NCBI RefSeq assembly: GCF_008326305.1
Contig: NZ_BIXY01000056.1
Span: 1-47,578 of the forward strand
Source of the DNA: Dictyobacter arantiisoli
GTDB taxonomy: Bacteria > Chloroflexota > Ktedonobacteria > Ktedonobacterales > Ktedonobacteraceae
Length of the DNA: 47,578 nt
Direction of reading: 5' to 3'
Below are positions 1 through 8,284 of the stretch, one piece after another. The notes under the pieces were generated by a model. It ran no database searches and was not told the DNA's origin. It saw only the letters and a program-made list of their open reading frames with translations. Within the stretch, counting starts at the first letter, position 1. Every line of letters starts with the position of its first letter. The translations under genes were made by a program, and so were the position numbers.

Positions 1-323
1 CGGGGACATTTGAGATACCGGCGGTGCAAGGTGATTGCTTCTCCTCCAGTGGTTTGCAAGGTCCGAGCATGGTTTCCCCGAGCCTGCAATCGGTTTCCAC
101 ACTGTGGACAGCGTTGCTGGTCGTGTCGTGTTTCTTGCAGTGGTTCGCTGGCCTGGGCTGCCTGCTGCAACACAGCAGCACGAACGCGATTGAGATGCTC
201 ATCCATGACCGCCTCAATCTCTGCTAAGGTGGCCTCCTCATGATCCGCTCTCCACTGGGCAAACTGATCAAACTCTTTTTGGCTTTCTTGTTGCCAGAGA
301 TGACGCATCTCATCAGTATTCAT
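1..323 (-). CDS. Transposase-like protein, N-terminal part (cut by window edge)
   Basis: An open frame runs from an ATG at 323 to the left edge (107 codons, no stop), preceded on its own strand by AGGAGGGTCAC, a strong ribosome site. The translation begins MNTDEMRHLWQQESQ. It is rich in Gln/Glu helix-formers and then shows a CPQCGNRL zinc-ribbon half followed by a Thr-Gly-Gly / Leu-His-Arg-Arg-Tyr / Lys-Cys-Pro stretch. That layout (acidic helical N-terminus, CxxC, GG, RRYxxCP) resembles the N-terminal region of ISKra4-type transposases, which are common in Ktedonobacteria; family assignment is by resemblance only. The catalytic region is outside the window, so intactness cannot be judged. 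Confidence 0.55.
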   Translation of the reverse strand, partial: MNTDEMRHLWQQESQKEFDQFAQWRADHEEATLAEIEAVMDEHLNRVRAAVLQQAAQASEPLQETRHDQQRCPQCGNRLQARGNHARTLQTTGGEAITLHRRYLKCP

Positions 324-714
324 GTGACCCTCCTGCTTGCGTTTCTCCTTCGTCTTTTTCTTTAGCATACCATCAAAAAAAGGGTACGCAAAACAATGAG
401 ACACACCCCAATTGCGTCAACGCCTTGTTTTTGGCCTAAGAATTGGGTATCATTGTGTTCTTTCTCTGGAGCTGTTTCATTGAATGGGTAGGCTGGCTAC
501 AATCAGCGATTCAAGAGGTTCAATGTTTCCTGTGCACTCGGCGAGGAAAGCCAAGAAGAGAGAACACTTTGTGATGGTTTCTCGGCTCCCTCGAAAGTTA
601 CGTGCAATAGAGAACGTCTCACTCTAGTGGGAACAGGAGGCTGCGTGAGTACTTGTCCAGAAAAAGATGTAACACAGATACCACAAAGAAAATTTTGAAT
701 AGAGGAGAGTATCT
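324..714. other. Intergenic: probable insertion-sequence end and GNAT upstream region
   Basis: No convincing gene is seen. If the minus-strand gene at the left edge is a transposase, the element's terminus should lie in about 340-460, but no inverted-repeat partner is in the window. An imperfect pair of inverted segments (394-413 and 441-455) is present. The only other clear signal is the ribosome site AGAGGAGAG just before 715. Confidence 0.4.
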
Positions 715-1215
715 ATGAAAATCCGCATGCTCTGTGAACGTGATGCCGAGGCGTTTCTTCACTTAAGGAAACAGATCAATGAAGAAACATCCTTTATGTT
801 GCGTGAACCTGATGAAAACGCGACGCTTGCAAAACAACAGTTAGAACAGTTTCTCTGCCATTCCCCACAAGACCATCTTCTTCTTCTCGTGGCTGAACAC
901 GGTGAGCAATTGGTCGGATTTCTGATAGGAGAGCGAGGAGAGCGCCAGCGCAATAGACACCGCCTTGGTCTCGTGATTGGCATTTTGCAAGCCTTTACAG
1001 GACAAGGCATCGGAACCCAGTTCTTCATGATTATGGAAGACTGGGCCCGCCAACAAGGCATTCGCCGCTTAGAGTTGACAGTCATGACACACAATCAAGC
1101 CGCAGTCGCTCTCTACCAGAAGTGTGGCTTTGAAATCGAGGGCACGATGAGACGCACTATGTTGATCGATGGTGATTATATCGATGAGTATATGATGGCA
1201 AAACTCCTTTACTGA
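715..1215 (+). CDS. GNAT family N-acetyltransferase
   Basis: A 166-residue single-domain acetyltransferase. It would move an acetyl group from acetyl-CoA to an amine; the substrate is unknown. The GNAT fold is recognisable from the acetyl-CoA-binding segment GLVIGILQAFTGQGIGTQF (the Q/RxxGxG/A loop) and from the C-terminal LTVMTHNQAAVALYQKCGFE, the usual N-x-x-A-x-x-L-Y-x-K-x-G-F element. Overall it looks like the RimI/ribosomal-protein-alanine or YhhY-type group. The start is supported by AGAGGAGAG eight bases upstream. It stands alone, about 700 bp before the hydrogenase block, and there is no reason to tie it to that system. Confidence 0.85.
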   Translation: MKIRMLCERDAEAFLHLRKQINEETSFMLREPDENATLAKQQLEQFLCHSPQDHLLLLVAEHGEQLVGFLIGERGERQRNRHRLGLVIGILQAFTGQGIGTQFFMIMEDWARQQGIRRLELTVMTHNQAAVALYQKCGFEIEGTMRRTMLIDGDYIDEYMMAKLLY

Positions 1216-1915
1216 GGTTGAAGTTACACATTGGAGGGTGATTGAATCTCGTGGTTTGACACATATCCTCGCCGCTTTCTTCCTCTGACGCATATCACCC
1301 CCTTTTGGCGAATTGATGTGTCAAATTACAAAGGGCAAACGCGACGCATTTTCGAGCTCACGTTTTCAAAATTGTACAAAGTCGAGGAAAGGGAATGGGG
1401 AAAGGCACATTCTAAATCCAGCCTTTCCCTCCCAACAAGTTGGCACTATCTTTTTGACCGCTATCGTTTTACTGTTCACTTGAATAGCCCATACCTATAT
1501 GCTATACTGCTACTTCATAGGCTACTTGCTTAAGATGCTCTTCTAAAATAAGAGAGTTGTTGTGTTATGAAACTATGATTAGCATGTTAGTAACTCTGCA
1601 GTAGGGATTTCGTACAAACTATTTTACTGTGTTACGTATCAGAGTAGTAACGCAAGAAAACGCTCATAACAACACTTCTCGCTGTTATTTGAAAAGTGCA
1701 AGATGCTGCTTTTCCTTCTTTACTACCATCTACTTCATTCACAAGGTACACTCCTCTTGGAATCTGTTTTTACAAGAGATGGTTGTTTGCCTCAGCGTTT
1801 CCTCATTATTGTTACCTTAGTGCAACCGCAGTAGAGCACAATTGAAAACAATTGTATCTACGCTGGATGTGCCTGCTAACAACCCATGGGCGGATAACGC
1901 TCAAGGAGGAACATC
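1216..1915. other. 700-bp gap ahead of the hydrogenase operon
   Basis: Open frames here are short, AT-rich and lack ribosome sites or recognisable protein features, so I call none. The last 80 bp probably hold the operon promoter: a perfect inverted repeat (1838-1855) lies about 60 bp before the hhyS start. No clear TTGACA/TATAAT pair was found. Confidence 0.45.
1838..1855. promoter_or_regulatory. Inverted repeat upstream of the hydrogenase operon
   Basis: ACAATTG-AAAA-CAATTGT: two perfect 7-bp arms around four A's, centred about 70 bp before the hhyS start codon. Its position suits an operator or activator site for the long hydrogenase/hyp block. The protein that binds it is unknown and no regulator gene adjoins it. 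Confidence 0.4.
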
Positions 1916-2941
1916 ATGGCGACAAAAGTGGAAGATGTCCATATTATCTGGATTGTAGAGGGATTGGGATGTGAAGGGGATACGATCGCAGTTACTGCCG
2001 CGACCCAACCCAGCATCGAGGATGTTGTGTTGGGAGCCATTCCAGGGCTCCCCCGAGTTCATATCCACAATAAATGCATCGCTTATGAGTGGGGAAAAGA
2101 CTTTATGGATTGGTGGTATAAAGCGGAACGAGGCGAGCTCGATCCCTTTGTGCTTGTGTTTGAAGGCTCTGTGCCAAACGAGAAGATTAAATCCGAAGGC
2201 TACTGGGCAGCACTTGGCGTGGATGCTACTACCGGTCAGCCCATTCCTGTAAGTGATTGGATTGATCGTCTCGCCCCTAAAGCTTTGGCCGTAGTGGCAA
2301 TAGGAACCTGCGCCACCTATGGTGGCATCCATGCTATGCAAGGGAATCCGACCGGAGCCATGGGTGTCGCGGATTATCTCGGCTGGGACTGGAAATCCAG
2401 GGCTGGCATCCCCATTGTCAATGTTCCAGGCTGCCCCGTGCAACCTGATAACTTTATGGAAACCCTCCTCTATCTACTCTACCAGGTAGCTGGCATGGCC
2501 CCGATGATTCCTCTAGATGAGGAAGGGCGACCTACCTGGCTCTTCGGCAAAACAGTCCATGAAGGATGCGACCGCGGTAGCTACTATGAGCAGGGTATGT
2601 TCGCCTCCGAGTACGGCTCACCACAATGTCTGGTAAAACTGGGCTGCTGGGGGCCAGTAGTGAACTGCAATGTTCCTAAGCGCGGTTGGATGGCTGGCAT
2701 TGGTGGCTGCCCTAATGTGGGCGGCATCTGTATCGGCTGTACAATGCCAGGCTTCCCCGACAAATTTATGCCTTTTATGGATGAACCACCTGGCGCGAAA
2801 CTTTCGACGTCCGTTGTAAGCATCTGGGGTGGTGCCTTACGCGGCCTACGCAAAATAACAAATGATACGGTCAATAAGGAACCATCCTGGCGGCACAAAG
2901 GCAGGCAACTGACGACGGGCTACCCGCCTCCATGGCAATGA
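1916..2941 (+). CDS. hhyS: Group 1h [NiFe]-hydrogenase small subunit
   Basis: A 341-residue Fe-S subunit that would carry electrons from the NiFe site in HhyL. There is no twin-arginine signal, so a cytoplasmic-side enzyme is expected, as in other group 1h enzymes. The proximal-cluster region reads GLGCEGD: Cys19 is kept, but Asp22 sits where most [NiFe]-hydrogenases have the second Cys. Cys132 (GTCATYGG) and Cys173 (PGCPVQP) complete a 3Cys-1Asp ligand set, a hallmark known for the Ralstonia eutropha actinobacterial-type hydrogenase. The distal ligands look like His215, Cys218, Cys238 and Cys244. Cys251, Cys265, Cys272 and Cys275 could hold a medial [4Fe-4S] cluster (inference). The ribosome site AAGGAGGA fits the start; hhyL follows after 50 bp. 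Confidence 0.96.
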   Translation: MATKVEDVHIIWIVEGLGCEGDTIAVTAATQPSIEDVVLGAIPGLPRVHIHNKCIAYEWGKDFMDWWYKAERGELDPFVLVFEGSVPNEKIKSEGYWAALGVDATTGQPIPVSDWIDRLAPKALAVVAIGTCATYGGIHAMQGNPTGAMGVADYLGWDWKSRAGIPIVNVPGCPVQPDNFMETLLYLLYQVAGMAPMIPLDEEGRPTWLFGKTVHEGCDRGSYYEQGMFASEYGSPQCLVKLGCWGPVVNCNVPKRGWMAGIGGCPNVGGICIGCTMPGFPDKFMPFMDEPPGAKLSTSVVSIWGGALRGLRKITNDTVNKEPSWRHKGRQLTTGYPPPWQ

Positions 2942-2991
2942 TGGTGAACCAGAAGCAGTGGATAACGATTCGATAGAAGGAGTGTAGCAGT

Positions 2992-4788
2992 ATGTCTACG
3001 CAAGCGAAACGGGAAGGGTCTCCTCAGCAGCCACCACAGCTTGTAGAGATGTCGTGGGATCCCATGACACGTATTGTGGGTAGTCTGGGTATCTATACCA
3101 AGATCGACTTCAAGAACCGGCGGATAGCAGAAGCGTATAGCACTTCTCACATCTTCCGTGGCTATAGCCTCTTTATGCAGGGCAAGGATCCGCGTGATGC
3201 CCACTTCATCACGAGTCGCATCTGCGGCATCTGCGGTGATAACCATGCCACTTGCTCCGTCTATACGCAGAACATGGCCTATGGGGTCAAGCCACCAGCC
3301 CTGGGTGAGTGGATCATCAATCTGGGTGAGGCAGCGGAGTACATGTTCGACCACAATATCTTCCAGGAGAATCTGGTCGGCGTCGATTTCTGTGAGCAGA
3401 TGGTCAAAGAGACAAATCCCCATGTGCTTGAGCTCGCCAATAAAACTGCTGCCCCACATGCAGCAGAACATGGTTATAAAACCATTGGGGACATTATGCG
3501 CTCGCTTAATCCCTTCACCGGCGAGTTCTACCGCGAAGCATTACATGTGAGCCGCTATACGCGTGAGGCATTCTGCTTGATGGAAGGACGCCATGTTCAT
3601 CCCTCGACCCTTTATCCAGGCGGAACAGGCACTACCGCAACCATTCAAATCTTCACGGACTACCTCGTTCGACTGATGAAGTACGTTGAATGGATGAAGA
3701 AGGTCGTGCCTATGCATGATGACCTGTTCGACTTCTGGTACGAGGCTCTACCGGGCTATGAAATGGTGGGTCAACGGCGGATACTCCTCGGTTGCTGGGG
3801 TTCCTGGCAAAATCCTGACGTATGCGACTACGATTATCGCACGATGGACAAGTGGGGACGGGCCATGTATGTCACGCCTGGTGTGATTGTGGATGGAGAG
3901 TTGGTGACGACCAGTCTGGTGGATATTAACCTCGGTATTCGTATTCTATTGGGTAGTTCCTATTATGAAGATTGGCAGAATGAAAGAACGTTTGTTGACC
4001 GCGACCCGCTTGGTAATCCTATCGATAAGCGCCATCCCTGGAATCAAACAACCATCCCTAAGCCGCAAAAACGCGACTTCAGCGACAAATATAGCTGGAC
4101 GATGTCGCCGCGCTGGTATGATAAGCGTGCCGGTGATTATCTGGCCCTGGATACTGGCGGAGGTCCCATTGCCCGCCTGTGGTCAACAGCACTGGCCGGA
4201 CTGGTGAATATGGGAGGACTGATCGAAGCAACCGGACACAGTGTCAAAATTCGTCTGCCCAAGAGTGTCAGCAAACCCGAAGTAGAATTCGAGTGGAAGA
4301 TCCCAAAGTGGAGCAACGCAATCGAGCGTAACCGGGCACGCACATACTTCCAGGCTTACTCTGCCGCTGCTGCTCTCCACTTTATCGATAAAGCGCTTGC
4401 CGAACTCCATGCCGGTCACACCAAAACATGGAGCGATTTTACGGTACCAAAGGAGGCTATCGGCTGCGGCTTCCATGAGGCTGTCCGTGGCGTACTTTCC
4501 CATCACATGGTGATTGAGAATGGTAAGATCGCCAACTACCATCCCTATCCGCCAACACCCTGGAACGGCAGCGTGCGCGATATCTATGGTACTCCCGGCC
4601 CCTACGAGGACGCAGTACAGAACACCCCAATCTTTGAAGAAAATGGCCCGGAAGCCTTCAAAGGGATAGATATCATGCGAGCGGTTCGCAGCTTCGACCC
4701 TTGTTTACCATGTGGCGTCCATATGTACCTGGGCGAAGGCAAAGAACTTCAAACAGTTCTTTCACCAACCTTTGGCATCAACTCGTAG
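2992..4788 (+). CDS. hhyL: Group 1h [NiFe]-hydrogenase large (catalytic) subunit
   Basis: A 598-residue catalytic subunit that splits H2 at a NiFe(CN)2CO centre. The two metal-binding motifs are intact: N-terminal RICGICGDNH (Cys78, Cys81, His85) and C-terminal DPCLPCGVH (Cys571, Cys574, His577). The 21 residues after His577 form the peptide that the maturation protease removes once nickel is inserted; the matching protease gene is at 8610. Length and motif spacing fit the family. The ribosome site GAAGGAG stands 11 bases before the ATG. With HhyS it forms the heterodimer expected of a high-affinity, oxygen-tolerant group 1h enzyme; affinity is inferred from the family. Confidence 0.96.
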   Translation: MSTQAKREGSPQQPPQLVEMSWDPMTRIVGSLGIYTKIDFKNRRIAEAYSTSHIFRGYSLFMQGKDPRDAHFITSRICGICGDNHATCSVYTQNMAYGVKPPALGEWIINLGEAAEYMFDHNIFQENLVGVDFCEQMVKETNPHVLELANKTAAPHAAEHGYKTIGDIMRSLNPFTGEFYREALHVSRYTREAFCLMEGRHVHPSTLYPGGTGTTATIQIFTDYLVRLMKYVEWMKKVVPMHDDLFDFWYEALPGYEMVGQRRILLGCWGSWQNPDVCDYDYRTMDKWGRAMYVTPGVIVDGELVTTSLVDINLGIRILLGSSYYEDWQNERTFVDRDPLGNPIDKRHPWNQTTIPKPQKRDFSDKYSWTMSPRWYDKRAGDYLALDTGGGPIARLWSTALAGLVNMGGLIEATGHSVKIRLPKSVSKPEVEFEWKIPKWSNAIERNRARTYFQAYSAAAALHFIDKALAELHAGHTKTWSDFTVPKEAIGCGFHEAVRGVLSHHMVIENGKIANYHPYPPTPWNGSVRDIYGTPGPYEDAVQNTPIFEENGPEAFKGIDIMRAVRSFDPCLPCGVHMYLGEGKELQTVLSPTFGINS

Positions 4789-4836
4789 GAGCAGCAATCC
4801 CACAAGGAGACGAGCTCTGGTAAACACAGCTCAGTT

Positions 4837-5085
4837 ATGAAAGCAGGATACATGATGGAAGAACAGAAGGCAACCCCGACACCCAATCCTGAGCATATAG
4901 CAGGCACAGGTAAGGGCGAGGAAAAAATCAAAGCCGAGGGCAGAGAACCTGGTCGTCAGGATACCGGGACGACAGGAAAGGCAAAACGCCCAACTGGCAA
5001 GACAACAGGTCGGGCATCTACCGGTGTCAATGCAGCAAAAGAAAATCCAGTAGATCCCGAAAGTCCACATATACCAGCACCCTGA
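4837..5085 (+). CDS. Small hydrophilic, disordered-looking protein in the hydrogenase operon
   Basis: An 82-residue Lys/Glu/Thr/Pro/Gly-rich protein with no hydrophobic core, no Cys and no recognised domain; it looks intrinsically disordered. ATGs at 4837, 4852 and 4855 are possible. An AGCAGGA sits just before the later two, while AAGGAGA (about 4804) is too far from the first. It lies between hhyL (48 bp upstream) and the NifU-domain gene, on the same strand. Whether it is a real gene or a chance frame is not settled. Confidence 0.45.
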   Translation: MKAGYMMEEQKATPTPNPEHIAGTGKGEEKIKAEGREPGRQDTGTTGKAKRPTGKTTGRASTGVNAAKENPVDPESPHIPAP

Positions 5086-5196
5086 TGTTCGTACAAAAGG
5101 ATGAAAACAGGTATAGAATCCGATTTACGTTGATTATTAATGCAAGTACCCCGCCCCTCTAGCTTCGGATCAGGAGGGGTACAAGGAGGAAGAGGA

Positions 5197-5766
5197 ATGC
5201 AACAAGGCATACAAGAGCAACAGCGCCAGGCAACGCGGATTGAGACGCTCGTCCAGGAAGTTGCCTCGTTCCAGGATCCCCATGCGCGTGCAATCGCTGA
5301 GGAACTCATTCAGGCGTTGCTGGATATGTATGGCGAAGGGCTAGCTCGCTTGCTTGAAATCACTGCCGAGGCTGACACAACGGGGCTTGCATTAATCAAC
5401 ATCTTCGCGCGTGATGAACTGCTCAGTTCATTGTTTGTGCTCCATGGACTCCATCCGCTAGATATCGAGGCACGAGTCCTGCAAGCACTGGAACAGATAC
5501 GGCCAACGCTCAAGTCGCAAGGGGGCACTGTAGATTTTGTGAGGATTGAAGATGGCATAGTCTATCTGCGCCTCCAGGAAAAGGGCAGTTGCCATAGTTG
5601 TTCAGGCTCGTCCAGCGCCCTCAAATTGGCGCTTGAAGAGGCAATCTACCAGGCGGTTCCAGATCTGGATGGATTGGAGATAGAAGACAATAGTGGTCCG
5701 CCGCGTGCTGCTATCCCTATGACGTTTGTGCCTCCACGTCGGCACAAAACGCGTATATCTAAATGA
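5197..5766 (+). CDS. NifU C-terminal-domain protein
   Basis: A 189-residue protein whose C-terminal half (about 95-165) is a NifU-like Fe-S scaffold domain: LEQIRPTLKSQGGTVDFVRI followed by the cluster-binding CHSC (Cys132, Cys135). The N-terminal half is helical and specific to hydrogenase-cluster versions. NifU domains assemble or hand over Fe-S clusters, and this one probably serves the cluster-rich HhyS. An in-frame ATG at 5140 lacks a ribosome site; the ATG at 5197 has AAGGAGGAAGAGG directly before it and is preferred. The stop overlaps an upstream in-frame ATG (ATGA) of the next gene, showing tight coupling. Confidence 0.88.
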   Translation: MQQGIQEQQRQATRIETLVQEVASFQDPHARAIAEELIQALLDMYGEGLARLLEITAEADTTGLALINIFARDELLSSLFVLHGLHPLDIEARVLQALEQIRPTLKSQGGTVDFVRIEDGIVYLRLQEKGSCHSCSGSSSALKLALEEAIYQAVPDLDGLEIEDNSGPPRAAIPMTFVPPRRHKTRISK

Positions 5767-5777
5767 GGTGTATCACA

Positions 5778-6533
5778 ATGTCATCATCCAAACCTACCAG
5801 CAATGTTGATGATCGTTTCGCAATTCCTCTTGATATGCTACGTCAGTTTGCACACCAACGAGAAATACGTCCGCCTGCAGAGCTATGCGAGCTATGCAGC
5901 GTGGAGATTCCTGCGAAACACCGCCATTTGTTGGAACTCTCCAAACGCACATTGATTTGCGTCTGTCATCCTTGCTCTATTCTCTTTGGTGATCCTGTTG
6001 CCGGAGCGGGGAAGTATCGGCTTGTCCCCTCCCGCTATCTCCTGTTGTCTGATTTCTCTATGACGGATGAACAGTGGGATGACCTGATGCTTCCGGTGAA
6101 CATGGTCTCTATCTTTTACAATACTAATACCAGGCGTGTCACAGCCTTCTATCCCAGTCCCGCAGGAGCTATGGAATCCCTGCTCCCTCTGGAAGGGTGG
6201 GATACTCTGGTCAACAACAATCCCATCCTGCATGAGTTGGAATCTGATGTCGAGGCACTACTGATTAACCGCGTGCAGAACAGGGGCGGTCATAGCTATC
6301 GAGAACATTACATCGTTCCCATAGACACTTGCTACGAGCTTGTCGGCTTAATCCGCCTCAAGTGGAAAGGTCTGAGCGGCGGTGAAGAAGTCTGGAAAGC
6401 TATTGCAGAGTACTTTACAGCCCTGCGATTAAGAGCAACTCCTATCGAACAATCCACTGACGTTAGTAGAACAGGGAAGCAAAGTGATGTCAATCCGGCT
6501 CATAACCCCTATGCCGGGGAGAGGAGGGCCTGA
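5778..6533 (+). CDS. DUF5947 family protein
   Basis: About 251 residues. The pattern LCELCSVEIPAKHRHLLEL, then CVCHPCSILF, then FYPSPAGAMES, is the signature I associate with DUF5947, a family found next to group 1h hydrogenases in Actinobacteria and Chloroflexota. The two CxxC pairs (CELC and CHPC) with HRH between them look like a metal site, probably zinc or Fe-S. No function has been shown; a role as assembly factor or electron-transfer partner is inferred from position only. An ATG at 5763 is also in frame, but the one at 5778 has GAGGTG at proper spacing. The stop overlaps the next start (TGATG). Confidence 0.85.
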   Translation: MSSSKPTSNVDDRFAIPLDMLRQFAHQREIRPPAELCELCSVEIPAKHRHLLELSKRTLICVCHPCSILFGDPVAGAGKYRLVPSRYLLLSDFSMTDEQWDDLMLPVNMVSIFYNTNTRRVTAFYPSPAGAMESLLPLEGWDTLVNNNPILHELESDVEALLINRVQNRGGHSYREHYIVPIDTCYELVGLIRLKWKGLSGGEEVWKAIAEYFTALRLRATPIEQSTDVSRTGKQSDVNPAHNPYAGERRA

Positions 6534-7183
6534 TGCCAGACCTGAGCTTTGAGGTATTGGGTGCCGAAGCTGTGCCCTACAGTACGCTTCCAATGCTCAA
6601 CTTCAAACTGCGGATTGGCAACGCAAACCCGGAAGAGCTGATCCAAAATATCAATTTGAAGTGCCAGATTATGCTCTCAGTGACACAAAGACGTTATGCA
6701 CCCGAAGAAAAGGCCAAACTGTTTGAGCTTTTTGGTGAGCCTGAACGCTGGGGTAAAACTTTGCGTACGTTCCTGTGGACGCACGTGCCTACCGTGGTGC
6801 CACGCTTCTCAGGCAATACCACCGTCGATCTGCCTGTTCCATGTCTCTACGATTTTGAGGTAGTGAGTACCAGATACTTCAATGCACTGGAGGATGGTGA
6901 CGTACCGCTCACCTTCCTCTTCAGTGGCACTGTTTTCTACGCAGGCGCGGAAGATAATCTACAGATCAGTCAGATCTCCTGGTCCAAGGAAGCCACCTAT
7001 CGCCTCCCGGTTGCCGTTTGGAAAGAGGTAATCCACACACACTTTCCCAACACAGCCTGGATTCGCCTGCCAAAGGATGTTTTCGACGAATTGTATCAGT
7101 ATAAAATCGCGCATGGCCTCATCACCTGGGAGCAAGTTCTTACACGCCTGCTACAGGCAAGTGGAGAGGAAGTAAAGCCATGA
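6533..7183 (+). CDS. DUF6084 family protein
   Basis: A 216-residue protein with the opening MPDLSFEVLGAEAVPYSTLP and a later RFSGNTTVDLPVPCLYDFEV, which I recognise as DUF6084. Members sit beside DUF5947 in group 1h hydrogenase clusters. It appears soluble, beta-rich in the first two thirds, and lacks Cys motifs or a signal peptide. Its start overlaps the previous stop by one base, with GAGAGGAGG just upstream, and its own stop overlaps the next gene (ATGA), so expression is translationally coupled on both sides. Function unknown; a structural or assembly role for the hydrogenase is the reasonable inference. Confidence 0.85.
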   Translation: MPDLSFEVLGAEAVPYSTLPMLNFKLRIGNANPEELIQNINLKCQIMLSVTQRRYAPEEKAKLFELFGEPERWGKTLRTFLWTHVPTVVPRFSGNTTVDLPVPCLYDFEVVSTRYFNALEDGDVPLTFLFSGTVFYAGAEDNLQISQISWSKEATYRLPVAVWKEVIHTHFPNTAWIRLPKDVFDELYQYKIAHGLITWEQVLTRLLQASGEEVKP

Positions 7184-8223
7184 AGCTAGAGCAGGTAAAG
7201 GAAATCGCCAACGCGATCCTCTACGAGGGCTATCTCCTCTATCCATACCGCCAGTCCGCAATCAAAAATCGTACACGTTGGACGTTTGGCGGCATCTATC
7301 CACGCGAGTATAGCGAGGGGAATGGTGGCAGAGATCCCTGGACAATGCGCACAGAATGCCTGCTAGAAGGTCAGGCAGAGCATCTCTCACTCGATATAAC
7401 CATCAGGTTTCTGCACCTGCTTGTGCGTACAGTTGTGCCACCCGATGCGAGAAAAGATGAGCAAGTGGAAGAGCTTTCCGATACATGGGGACTGGCTAGC
7501 CGTTTTGCGGACGAACCATTACAGGAGGGGCGAGAGCGCGATTTGAGCATACTGGATCTTTCCTTGAAAGATGTGCTGTTTTCTCCTCGCTGTGTGGCAA
7601 TTGAATTTCCCGCCACATGTACCGTAGAATATCCACCCGATGCGCATGGAATAGAGATCATTCGAGAGCAACAAGCACTCTCTGGAGTCTGTACACTCTC
7701 AGCTGAACGCGTCGCTACGACCATCTTCAAGCTGAGTATCACCATCGAGAATACGACATCTGTGACCGGTGATGCCACAAACCGCCACGATGCCATACTA
7801 TTCCAATCTTTCATCTCTACACATACTATTCTACAGGTACATCGGGGTTCTTTCATCTCACTGTTAGAGCCTTTAAAAGAGCTACAACCGTTGGTCAGCG
7901 AATGTCATAATCTCCACACATGGCCGGTGCTGGTCGGTGAGCAGGGGGAACGAGATACACTGCTATCGTCACCCATTATCTTGTACGACTATCCACAGAT
8001 CGCTCCCGAAAGTCCGGGACCGCTCTTCGATGGCGGCGAGATTGATGAAATTCTCTCGTTGCGTATTCTGACACTGAGTGATGAGGAGAAAAAGCAAATG
8101 CGACAGGATGAACACACCCGCGAGATACTGGAGCGCACAGAGGCCCTCACGCCTGATCAATTCATGAAGATGCATGGTACCATTCGTGATCTACGTCCTA
8201 ACAGCAAAGGAGAAAAAGCATGA
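7180..8223 (+). CDS. Conserved hydrogenase-cluster protein of unknown function (347 aa)
   Basis: 347 residues, soluble, no signal or membrane segment. The N-terminus MKLEQVKEIANAILYEGYLL and the nearby PYRQSAIKNRTRWTFGG resemble proteins encoded in actinobacterial group 1h hydrogenase loci; I know of no assigned function. The C-terminal 60 residues are charged and helical (EEKKQMRQDEHTREILERTE). It begins by ATGA overlap with the DUF6084 gene. Its last 20 codons and stop are the first copy of a 61-bp tandem duplication (8163-8284), whose second copy now forms the spacer and ribosome site of the next gene. Confidence 0.82.
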   Translation: MKLEQVKEIANAILYEGYLLYPYRQSAIKNRTRWTFGGIYPREYSEGNGGRDPWTMRTECLLEGQAEHLSLDITIRFLHLLVRTVVPPDARKDEQVEELSDTWGLASRFADEPLQEGRERDLSILDLSLKDVLFSPRCVAIEFPATCTVEYPPDAHGIEIIREQQALSGVCTLSAERVATTIFKLSITIENTTSVTGDATNRHDAILFQSFISTHTILQVHRGSFISLLEPLKELQPLVSECHNLHTWPVLVGEQGERDTLLSSPIILYDYPQIAPESPGPLFDGGEIDEILSLRILTLSDEEKKQMRQDEHTREILERTEALTPDQFMKMHGTIRDLRPNSKGEKA

Positions 8224-8284
8224 CATGAAGATGCATGGTACCATTCGTGATCTACGTCCTGACAGCAAAGGAGAAAAAGCATGA
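8163..8284 (+). repeat. 61-bp tandem duplication at a gene junction
   Basis: Bases 8163-8223 and 8224-8284 are identical except for one A/G difference (8200 versus 8261). Each unit ends in AAAGGAGAAAAAGCATGA. In unit 1 the TGA is the stop of the 347-residue gene; in unit 2 the ATG is the start of the next gene. One unit alone would give an ATGA stop/start overlap, so the duplication has pulled two formerly overlapping genes 57 bp apart while keeping both intact. Confidence 0.97.

Noticed and set aside
10-243. Plus-strand open frames at the left edge
   Set aside because: They are in antisense to the transposase-like frame, which has a strong ribosome site and zinc-ribbon motif.
394-455. Imperfect inverted segments (CAATGAGACACACCCCAATT / AATTGGGTATCATTG) as an insertion-sequence terminus
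   Set aside because: The arms differ by a five-base gap and the matching outer end of the element is outside the window, so a boundary cannot be supported.
1318-1820. Short plus-strand open frames between the GNAT gene and hhyS
   Set aside because: No ribosome sites, no family resemblance and unprotein-like composition.
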